Of a stretch of DNA of 9,790 nucleotides, positions 1 through 5,399 are shown piece after piece. The position numbers and the translations under genes are program-made. The notes below the pieces were generated by a model. That model was not told the origin of the DNA and searched no databases. It saw nothing but the letters and a program-made list of their open reading frames with translations. The first letter of the stretch is position 1. Each line of letters begins with the position of its first letter. The DNA comes from an uncultured Selenomonas sp. (GTDB lineage: Bacteria > Bacillota > Negativicutes > Selenomonadales > Selenomonadaceae), in NCBI GenBank assembly GCA_905373085.1, contig CAJPRR010000085.1, forward strand, positions 1 to 9,790, written 5' to 3'.

Positions 1-727
1 CGACCTTCGGGATGAGCTTCTCATAACCGATGAGGACGACGTTGATGCGCGGCAGCGTCGTCGCGATACGCGCGTTGCCTTCGTTCGTCACGAGGCCGGT
101 CGCACCGTTCTCGGCGACGCCGAAGTTCGCGCCCGTAAAGCCGATATCCGCCTGCATGAACTCCTCGCGCAGCACCTGGCGCGCCGTCTGAACCATGAAG
201 GGAATGTCGCTCGGAATGTCTTTCTTCAGCTCCTTGGAGAAGAAGCCCGCGCACTGCTCGCGATTCAGGTGAATCGCCGGCATGACCATGTGCGACGGGT
301 GCTGTCCCGCGACGGAAAGCATCCATTCGCCCAAATCCGTCTCACGGATGTGAATGCCGTGCGCCTCGATGTCTTCGTTGAGGCGGATTTCCTCACTCGC
401 CATGGATTTCGACTTGACGATGCGCTTGACGTTGTTTTCCTTGCAGATCTTGAGGAGATAATCCTTGACCGCCTGCCCGTCCTTCGCACGGTAGACTACG
501 CCGCCGCGCTCACGGACGGCAGCCTCGAACTGATCGGCGAGCTGGTCGATGTGCTGCACGGCGTCGTGCTTCATCGCGCGCAGATCCTCGCGCAGAGCCT
601 CAATGTCATACCCTTCGTACGACTTCAGGCGAGCGCCCGGGTACTGCTCGGCGAATTTGCCGAGAGCGCCGCGAAGAATCGGATCCTCAAGCTTTTCGTT
701 GATTTCCTTGCGCAGATCGCGTGCCAT
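1..727 (-). CDS. lutB: LutB-type lactate utilization iron-sulfur protein, N-terminal part (cut by window edge)
   Basis: LutB works with LutA and LutC in a cytoplasmic complex that oxidises L-lactate to pyruvate. The first 242 residues are in the window; the gene continues past position 1, so the C-terminal 4Fe-4S ferredoxin part that defines LutB is not visible. The visible part is an LUD domain: VKSKSMASEEIRLNE at residues 104-118, ETDLGEWMLSVAGQHPSH at 129-146, PAIHLNREQ at 150-158, and ADIGFTGANFGVAENGATG at 193-211 followed by LVTNEGNAR at 212-220. These match the family closely. The ATG at 727 is preceded by a purine-rich GGGAGTGAGGG stretch. The start shares one base with the lutC stop (TGATG), so the two are almost certainly co-translated. 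I cannot tell whether lutA follows downstream. Family call is strong; only completeness is unknown. Confidence 0.93.
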   Translation of the reverse strand, partial: MARDLRKEINEKLEDPILRGALGKFAEQYPGARLKSYEGYDIEALREDLRAMKHDAVQHIDQLADQFEAAVRERGGVVYRAKDGQAVKDYLLKICKENNVKRIVKSKSMASEEIRLNEDIEAHGIHIRETDLGEWMLSVAGQHPSHMVMPAIHLNREQCAGFFSKELKKDIPSDIPFMVQTARQVLREEFMQADIGFTGANFGVAENGATGLVTNEGNARIATTLPRINVVLIGYEKLIPKV

Positions 728-1344
728 CAGCCCTCACTCCCTTCCATGTTCTCGATTGCAATGACGAAGAAGCGGCTCGGGCCATGAACGCCGAGCGTCA
801 GCACGCGCTCGATGTCCGCCGTGCGCGACGGTCCCGTGATGAAACCGACGTAGCCGCGCTTGTAAACGCGTGCGATGATCTTCAAAGCCGTCGTGAGGTT
901 TTCCGTCATATAGTTTGCATTGATGTATACGGCATGTACTGGCGGCAGCATGCCCGTGACGCGCGCCTCGTAGGAATAGGTGTCGACACAGACGCCGCCC
1001 GTCTCGCCGACGCCGAACTCCGCGACCGAAAGACCGAGGTCAGCCGTCGGCGCATTCTCCGCAATCTCGAACTTGTCCGTGTAGATCGGCGTCTCGGGCG
1101 TGGAAAGCTCCTCGTAGATCTTCTTGATGCCCGGATTCTTGTCGCCGCACGTCGCGATGACCTTCTTGCACTCGAAGTCCTTGATGAGTTCCGCCGTCTT
1201 CGCCTTCGCCTCCGCCAGATCCTTCACGCGAAAGACTTCCGCAGCAGCCAGAGTGGCGTTTTTCTCAAAATCGTCCCAATATTTCGCATCAATGAGTTTG
1301 TCATCGAACGCTTCCTTGGGCCAATCCTGACAGATTTTCAGCAT
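727..1344 (-). CDS. lutC: LutC-type lactate utilization protein (LUD domain)
   Basis: LutC is the small LUD-domain subunit of the LutABC L-lactate oxidation complex. The protein has 205 residues, a little short of the usual 210-240. It is a single LUD domain with ADLGLSVAEFGVGETGG at residues 101-117 and the family signature GPSRTADIE at 171-179 near the C-terminus. The ATG at 1344 has an excellent ribosome binding site (AAGGAGGA, 1358-1351) six bases upstream. Its TGA stop overlaps the lutB ATG by one base. lutC is therefore the first gene of a lutC-lutB order, unlike Bacillus lutA-lutB-lutC, and no lutA lies upstream. The upstream 60 bases hold three AT-rich palindromes that are likely control sites. 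The region between this gene and lctD has no convincing intrinsic terminator, so some transcripts may also read in from the lct genes. Confidence 0.94.
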   Translation of the reverse strand: MLKICQDWPKEAFDDKLIDAKYWDDFEKNATLAAAEVFRVKDLAEAKAKTAELIKDFECKKVIATCGDKNPGIKKIYEELSTPETPIYTDKFEIAENAPTADLGLSVAEFGVGETGGVCVDTYSYEARVTGMLPPVHAVYINANYMTENLTTALKIIARVYKRGYVGFITGPSRTADIERVLTLGVHGPSRFFVIAIENMEGSEG

Positions 1345-1364
1345 AGTTCATCCTCCTTAATTAG

Positions 1365-1408
1365 ATTTTCATGAAAATAGATAATATATATATTATTTCT
1401 TAAGAAAT
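1365..1408 (-). promoter_or_regulatory. Candidate lutCB promoter/operator with three AT-rich palindromes
   Basis: Three perfect palindromes sit just upstream of lutC: ATTTTCATGAAAAT at 1365-1378, ATAATATATATATTAT at 1381-1396 and ATTTCTTAAGAAAT at 1395-1408. The two outer ones share the form ATTTY-N4-RAAAT, and their centres are exactly 30 bp apart, about three helical turns, as expected for two dimers bound on one face of the DNA. The central one resembles a run of -10 sequences. No clear TTGACA-like -35 box at normal spacing could be picked, so the exact promoter is not assigned. The inner palindrome lies 21-34 bases before the lutC start, well placed for repression. The regulator is not in this window. 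Confidence 0.5.
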
Positions 1409-1489
1409 CCCCTTTTCCCGCACTTGCCGCGCAGCATCGTGCAGGAGGCGGCCCGCACGGCGCTTTTCGCGGCAAGGCGGGAAAAGGGG
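1409..1489. repeat. Long imperfect palindrome (large hairpin) between lctD and lutC
   Basis: The left arm 1409-1431 pairs with the right arm 1468-1489: 22 base pairs interrupted only by one bulged A at 1422 (outer half CCCCTTTTCCCGC, inner half CTTGCCGCG). The 36-base loop contains a second stem, CGTGC (1438-1442) with GCACG (1455-1459). Outside the arms, CTTAAGAAAT (1399-1408) and CTTTCATAAG (1491-1500) continue the symmetry imperfectly, giving about 100 bases in all. It lies downstream of lctD and upstream of lutC. Read on the minus strand it is followed by ATTTCTT rather than a run of T, so it is not a classic intrinsic terminator. It could be a transcript-end or mRNA-protecting structure, or a copy of a REP/MITE-like palindromic element. 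Confidence 0.75.
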
Positions 1490-1514
1490 CCTTTCATAAG
1501 TCAAGTTGTCAACG

Positions 1515-1553
1515 GAAGGACGGCTCGCAAGAGCATCCTTCACGATCCTTCAC
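1515..1553. repeat. Small hairpin with tandem 9-bp repeat downstream of lctD
   Basis: GAAGGA (1515-1520) can pair with TCCTTC (1536-1541), and GCTC with GAGC inside it, closing a GCAA tetraloop at 1527-1530. The 9-mer ATCCTTCAC occurs twice almost back to back (1535-1543 and 1545-1553), so a second, competing pairing exists: AACGG (1511-1515) with CCGTT (1553-1557). There is no T-run, so this is not called a terminator. The rest of the lctD-lutC spacer, apart from the large palindrome and the lutC operator region, shows nothing recognisable. Confidence 0.35.
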
Positions 1554-1599
1554 CGTTCTTTCTCAATGATGCAGGGAAATCCGCTGCAAAAGCAGGTTC

Positions 1600-2997
1600 T
1601 CAGAACAGCTTCGACGGATTCAGGATGCCCTTCGCGTCGAAGGCCTTCTTGATGCCGCGCATCAACTCGATCTTCTCGGGCGCATAGTTTTCGCTCATGT
1701 AGGACATCTTCGCGAGACCGACGCCGTGCTCGCCGGAGACGAGTCCCTTGAGTTCGCGGGATTTGGCGTACATGCGCTCCATGGCGTCTCCGAGGTTCTT
1801 CTTCCAATCCGCGTCGTTCATGTCATCGCGCAGGATGTAGATGTGGAGGTTGCCGTCGCCCGCATGGCCGAAGCTCTTGATGCGGATGCCCATGTCCTCG
1901 CGCACCTGATGCACGTATTCGACGAATGTGTTGACGCGGTCGCGCGGCACAACGCAGTCCACCTCGTCCATTTCCGTCGTCGAACCCTTGATCGCTTCGA
2001 GGAAGGCGCCGCGCGTCTTCCAGATCGGCGTTTCGCGCTCTTCCGTATCGGCGATGAAGAGATCGATCGCGCCCTGGTCGAGGCAAATCTTCGCGACATC
2101 GTCATACGTGCCCGAAATCTCTTCCGTCGAGTTGCCGTCGAACTTCAGCAGCAGGTAGGCGTCCGCCGTCTTGTCGGGGAACTTCATGCCGAGATACTCC
2201 TCGGCGTCCATGATGACCTCGCGCTCCATGAACTCGACGGCCGTCGGAATGACCTTCGACTTCATGATGACGGGCACCGTGTCGATCGCGTGCTTCAAGG
2301 TCGGGAACGGCACGAGCAGCGTGACCGTCTTCTTCGGCAGCGGGATGAGCTTCAGCGTCGCCTTCGTGACGATGGCGAGCGTGCCTTCCGAGCCAATGAT
2401 CATGTCCTTGATGTCGTAGCCCGTCGAGTTCTTGACGACCTTGCCGCCGAGGTTCATGACCGTGCCGTCCGCCAGGACGACCTCCAAGGCGCGCACGTAG
2501 TCGCGCGTGACGCCGTACTTGACAGCGCGCATGCCGCCGGCGTTCGTCGAGATGTTGCCGCCGATCGTCGCGGACTTCTCGCCCGGATCGGGCGGGTAGA
2601 AAAGCCCGTGCGGCTCGACGTAAGCATAGATTTCCATGATGAGCACGCCCGGCTCGACCGTCAGCGTGAGGTTCTTCTCGTCAAGCTCAAGGAAGTGGTT
2701 CATGAGCGTCGTGTCGATCATGACGCCCTTGTGCACGGCGACGGAAGCGCCGACGAGACCCGTGCCCGCGCCGCGCGGCGTCACAGGCAGGTTGTTGTCG
2801 TAGCAGTACTTCATGACCTTGGAAACCTCTTCCGTCGAGGTCACGCGCACGACGACGTCGGGATAATGCGCCTCGGCGCTCAGCTCGTCATGGCTGTACT
2901 CTTCCTTGATCTCATCCTTCCAAAGAAGGCGTTCGCGGTCAACGATCTTGGCGAGAGCCTCCAGATCTTTTTCATCGAAAGTCTTGTAGTTACTCAT
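1600..2997 (-). CDS. lctD: FAD-binding lactate dehydrogenase subunit of the LDH/Etf complex (LctD/GlcD-like)
   Basis: This 465-residue flavoprotein belongs to the FAD-linked oxidase family (GlcD, D-lactate dehydrogenase, LctD). It oxidises lactate to pyruvate and here would pass electrons to the neighbouring Etf. The FAD-binding PCMH domain covers about residues 40-220, with PRGAGTGLVGASVA at 74-87 and PPDPGEKSATIGGN at 135-148 followed by ISTNAGGMRAVKYG at 149-162. The C-terminal cap domain has SFGHAGDGNLHIYILR at 375-390, SGEHGVG at 421-427 and the terminal NPSK at 460-463. Length and motifs are complete. Its ATG overlaps the etfA stop by four bases (ATGA), with GGGGAGG just upstream inside etfA. 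Glycolate or another 2-hydroxy acid is a possible alternative substrate, but the fusion-type EtfA and EtfB beside it match the Acetobacterium LctBCD arrangement. D- versus L-lactate preference cannot be read from the sequence. Confidence 0.9.
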   Translation of the reverse strand: MSNYKTFDEKDLEALAKIVDRERLLWKDEIKEEYSHDELSAEAHYPDVVVRVTSTEEVSKVMKYCYDNNLPVTPRGAGTGLVGASVAVHKGVMIDTTLMNHFLELDEKNLTLTVEPGVLIMEIYAYVEPHGLFYPPDPGEKSATIGGNISTNAGGMRAVKYGVTRDYVRALEVVLADGTVMNLGGKVVKNSTGYDIKDMIIGSEGTLAIVTKATLKLIPLPKKTVTLLVPFPTLKHAIDTVPVIMKSKVIPTAVEFMEREVIMDAEEYLGMKFPDKTADAYLLLKFDGNSTEEISGTYDDVAKICLDQGAIDLFIADTEERETPIWKTRGAFLEAIKGSTTEMDEVDCVVPRDRVNTFVEYVHQVREDMGIRIKSFGHAGDGNLHIYILRDDMNDADWKKNLGDAMERMYAKSRELKGLVSGEHGVGLAKMSYMSENYAPEKIELMRGIKKAFDAKGILNPSKLF

Positions 2998-4202
2998 GCT
3001 ACAACGGCCTCCCCTTTCTTGATCTTTTCAATCAGCTGCGGGACGATCTCATAGATGTCCCCGACGATGGCGTAATTCGCCACACTGAAGATCGACGCCT
3101 TCGGATCCGAATTGATGGCGATGATGTTTTCCGAGTTGTTCATGCCGGCGACAAACTGGATCGCGCCCGATACGCCGCAGGTGATGATGAGCTTTGGGCG
3201 AACCGTGCGTCCCGAAAGGCCGATCTGATGCTTGGCGTCGAGCCAGCCGGCTTCCATCAAGGGGCGCGTGCAGGCGACCTGTGCGCCCAGATGCTCTGCC
3301 AGCTCCTCGATCATCGCGAGGTCTTCCTTCTTCTTGACGCCGCGGCCTGCGACGACGAGCGCCTCGGCGTTCTCGATGCTCTGCTCCTTCGGCTTCTTCG
3401 TCGTGCCGTGCACCTCGACACGGTTCTTGAGCTTGTCCTTGGAAACCGTGAACTCCTCGACTTCGCCGGAGAGTTCCGCGCTCCTCTCGGGCGCGTTCAT
3501 GATCTTGTAGCGCACCGTGCACATCTGCGGACGGTGGTTCGGCGTGTGGATCTCCGCCATGATGTTGCCGCCGAATGCCGGGCGGATCTGGACGAGATCC
3601 GTGTTCTCCTTCATGTCGAGGATCGTGCAGTCCGCCGTCAGACCCGTCTTGAAGCGGGCGGCGACGCGCGGTGCGAGCTGGCGGCCGACCGAGGTCGCGC
3701 CGACGAGGATCGCCGTCGGCTTCACCTTGTTGATGAACGCCTCGAACGCCGACGTATATGTCTCGATCTTGAAGTACTTGAGTTCGGGATCGTCACAACA
3801 GAAGACCTTGTCCACGCCGTAATGCCTAAGCTCGTCGACGCGCCCCTTGATGTCGCTGCCGATGAATACTGCATACACGGGATGGTTGATTTTTGCCGCC
3901 AGTTCCTTCGCCTTGCCGATAAGCTCGAAGGTGACGGGGTGGATTGCGCCTTCCTCATGCTCGACGTAGACGGCGATGCCGTTCCACTTGCTCTTGTCAA
4001 CCGAGGGCTTCACCTCGTCCTCGACGAACTCCATGACGCCCGACGGGCCTTTCTTCACGCACAGCTTACAGAGCTTGCAAGCTGCGTTGATCTCAAGCTT
4101 GCCGTCCTTGTCTTCAAGCGCGTTGAACGGGCAGACGGAGATGACCTCTTCCATGATCTCTTGGCTGGTGATTTTGTCTTGATGGACAATGAGTTTCCCC
4201 AT
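2994..4202 (-). CDS. etfA: Electron transfer flavoprotein alpha subunit with N-terminal ferredoxin-like domain (LctC)
   Basis: EtfA carries FAD and shuttles electrons between the dehydrogenase and the bifurcating FAD of EtfB. The 402-residue protein is longer than classic EtfA (about 310-340) because of an N-terminal ferredoxin-like domain. Cys24-Pro plus Cys42-x2-Cys45-x2-Cys48 supply one complete 4Fe-4S site; the cysteines of a second cluster are absent, and the usual C-P after the triplet is G-P (KKGP, 50-53). The central part is the Etf alpha/beta domain (about 75-260). The C-terminal FAD domain has the hallmark SGRTVRPK at 330-337, then CGVSGAIQFVAGM and AINSDPKASIF. I chose the ATG at 4202 because GGAGG lies eight bases upstream; the ATG two codons earlier, at 4208, would be only two bases from it. 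The stop overlaps the lctD start (ATGA). Confidence 0.92.
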   Translation of the reverse strand: MGKLIVHQDKITSQEIMEEVISVCPFNALEDKDGKLEINAACKLCKLCVKKGPSGVMEFVEDEVKPSVDKSKWNGIAVYVEHEEGAIHPVTFELIGKAKELAAKINHPVYAVFIGSDIKGRVDELRHYGVDKVFCCDDPELKYFKIETYTSAFEAFINKVKPTAILVGATSVGRQLAPRVAARFKTGLTADCTILDMKENTDLVQIRPAFGGNIMAEIHTPNHRPQMCTVRYKIMNAPERSAELSGEVEEFTVSKDKLKNRVEVHGTTKKPKEQSIENAEALVVAGRGVKKKEDLAMIEELAEHLGAQVACTRPLMEAGWLDAKHQIGLSGRTVRPKLIITCGVSGAIQFVAGMNNSENIIAINSDPKASIFSVANYAIVGDIYEIVPQLIEKIKKGEAVVA

Positions 4203-4230
4203 GTGCATTTCCTCCAGTTCTTGTTCGACT

Positions 4231-4262
4231 CCCGCACGGCGAAATTGGCTGCGCCGCTCGGG
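4231..4262 (-). other. Hairpin in the etfB-etfA spacer
   Basis: CCCG (4231-4234) pairs with CGGG (4259-4262) and CGGCG (4237-4241) with CGCCG (4252-4256), separated by a two-by-two internal loop, with a ten-base terminal loop. It sits in the 82-base gap between etfB and etfA, in an otherwise tightly packed operon. There is no T-run, so it should not terminate. A role in mRNA processing or in tuning the etfB:etfA ratio is inference. Confidence 0.35.
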
Positions 4263-4284
4263 CAGTTTCCGGCTTTTTCGGGAA

Positions 4285-5076
4285 TTAAGCGATGAATTTC
4301 TTCTTCTTCAGCATGCCCATGATCTTGTCTGTGATCTCTTCCGCCGTGCCCGTCCACGAGACCTGCTCCTTGTCGGAGGTCGGCGGGAAGATGCGCTGCA
4401 CCTGCGTCGGCGAGCCGTTCAGGCCGTAATGGTTCTTGTCCTTGTCCGCCATGTCCTGAAGCGTGAACATCGGGATCTCCTTCGTCTCCGTCGCCTTCTT
4501 CTTGAGATACGACGGCAGACGCGGCTGCACGATGTCCTTCTGCACCGTGATGAGACACGGGAACTGAACCTTCAGGTGCTCGACGTCCTGCGCCATCTCC
4601 ATGTCGACGAGGATGCCGCCGTCCTCGACGCCCTTGATCTTCTTGACATTGCAGACGCTCGGCAGGTCGAGCGCCTCGGAGACCTCAGGCCCGACCTGCG
4701 CCGTATCGCCGTCCGTCGTCTGCAGGCCGCAGATGATCAGGTCGAACTTGCCGAACTTCTTGATGCCCTGCGAAAGCGTGTAGCTCGTCGCCAGAACGTC
4801 CGCGCCGCCGAACGAGCGGTCGGAAATGATGACGCCTTCGTCCGCGCCCATGGCGAACGCCTCGTAGATGACGGCCTTCGCCTGCGGCGGTCCCATCGTG
4901 ATGACGCTGACGCGCCCGCCGTACTGCTCCTTGAGAAGCAGGCCGCACTCGAGAGCAAACAGGTCGTACGGGTTCATCTTGGAATCAGCGCCGTCGCGCT
5001 TCAAGACGCCCGTCACCGGATCGACTTCAACCTTGTTCGAGCCAGGGACTTGTTTGATACATACGAGAATTTCCAC
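4285..5076 (-). CDS. etfB: Electron transfer flavoprotein beta subunit, bifurcating type (LctB)
   Basis: EtfB forms a heterodimer with EtfA and, in bifurcating/confurcating Etfs, holds the NAD-reactive FAD that splits or merges electron pairs. The protein has 263 residues, normal for the family. The N-terminus MEILVCIKQVPGSNKVEVD is typical, followed by MNPYDLFALE at 34-43, SDRSFGGADVLATSYTLSQG at 85-104 and CGLQTTDGDTAQVGPE at 116-131, the nucleotide/FAD-binding loop region. The start is a GTG at 5076, chosen because GGAGGGG (5088-5082) sits five bases upstream and the family N-terminus begins exactly there. It is the first gene of etfB-etfA-lctD, ending in TAA with an 82-base gap to etfA. 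The neighbouring lctD makes lactate, rather than acyl-CoA or caffeyl-CoA, the likely electron source of the complex. Confidence 0.92.
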   Translation of the reverse strand: MEILVCIKQVPGSNKVEVDPVTGVLKRDGADSKMNPYDLFALECGLLLKEQYGGRVSVITMGPPQAKAVIYEAFAMGADEGVIISDRSFGGADVLATSYTLSQGIKKFGKFDLIICGLQTTDGDTAQVGPEVSEALDLPSVCNVKKIKGVEDGGILVDMEMAQDVEHLKVQFPCLITVQKDIVQPRLPSYLKKKATETKEIPMFTLQDMADKDKNHYGLNGSPTQVQRIFPPTSDKEQVSWTGTAEEITDKIMGMLKKKKFIA

Positions 5077-5087
5077 AATTACCCCTC

Positions 5088-5153
5088 CGTTTATGATAAT
5101 GTCGCTAAAAGCCCTACATCGTTTATGATACTATAAACCCGCGCAATAGGCAA
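5088..5153 (-). promoter_or_regulatory. Candidate lct promoter and operator upstream of etfB
   Basis: Read on the minus strand, TTGCCT (5153-5148), a 17-bp spacer and TATCAT (5130-5125) make a plausible sigma-70 promoter, about 50 bp before the etfB GTG. The -10 lies inside an imperfect palindrome, GTTTATGATACTATAAAC (5121-5138, six-base perfect arms). The 11-mer CGTTTATGATA occurs at 5120-5130 and again at 5088-5098, 32 bp away, right next to the ribosome binding site. A dimeric repressor bound at the first site with a half-site at the second would block both polymerase and ribosome access. This is seen as sequence pattern only; the regulator is not in the window. Confidence 0.5.
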
Positions 5154-5353
5154 TAAATTTTTTTCGGGTTTTTTCGGAAAAACTCCGCTTTTCACGTGTT
5201 TATTCTTGCCTGCGGCACAAAAAAATAGGGCTTTCCTGCCTTGCGCCTATTGTATTCGCTATGCATGGCGAAAATCCTTCTTCGGAAAATAATTTCTTTT
5301 TATCAAGATATAAATTTAATATAATCACATCGGCATGATTCCGTCGGCACATG
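5139..5353. other. AT-rich spacer between the AsmA-like gene and etfB
   Basis: No gene of normal size is present. Visible items are T-rich runs at 5158-5176, an 8-bp inverted repeat CAATAGGC (5144-5151) and GCCTATTG (5245-5252) whose left arm overlaps the putative lct -35, a possible very short reading frame (5266-5192, minus), and an AT-rich stretch at 5287-5327 that contains a plus-strand TATAAT at 5320-5325. With no plus-strand gene to serve, that TATAAT is not called a promoter. Confidence 0.4.
5192..5266 (-). CDS. Possible 24-residue leader peptide upstream of the lct genes
   Basis: An ATG at 5266 has AAGGA (5279-5275) eight bases upstream and opens a 24-codon frame ending in TGA at 5192. 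The peptide begins MHSEYNRRKAGK, is basic, and resembles no family I know. It ends about 115 bases before etfB. If transcribed from a promoter upstream of 5266 it could be a leader peptide, but the best lct promoter lies downstream of it, and a frame this short with a fair ribosome binding site can arise by chance. Confidence 0.15.
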   Translation of the reverse strand: MHSEYNRRKAGKPYFFVPQARINT

Positions 5354-5394
5354 AAAAAGGGGCTGCTGCACGGCAATTTCCGCGCAGCAGCCCC
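5354..5394 (-). terminator. Intrinsic terminator after the AsmA-like gene
   Basis: On the minus strand an 11-bp perfect GC-rich stem (GGGGCTGCTGC 5359-5369 paired with 5384-5394), extended inward by a few more pairs around a short loop, is followed at once by five Ts (5358-5354). It starts six bases after the stop codon of the AsmA-like gene. This is a textbook Rho-independent terminator and separates the ptsI unit from the lct operon. Confidence 0.95.
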
Positions 5395-5399
5395 GCCCT

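Noticed and set aside
1726..3054. Long plus-strand open frame opposite lctD
   Set aside because: It is the antisense of a gene with complete family motifs; its predicted protein is rich in Arg, Asp and Val with no domain, as expected from GC-rich codons read backwards.
3228..4295. Long plus-strand open frame opposite etfA
   Set aside because: Antisense of etfA, low-complexity composition and no recognisable motif.
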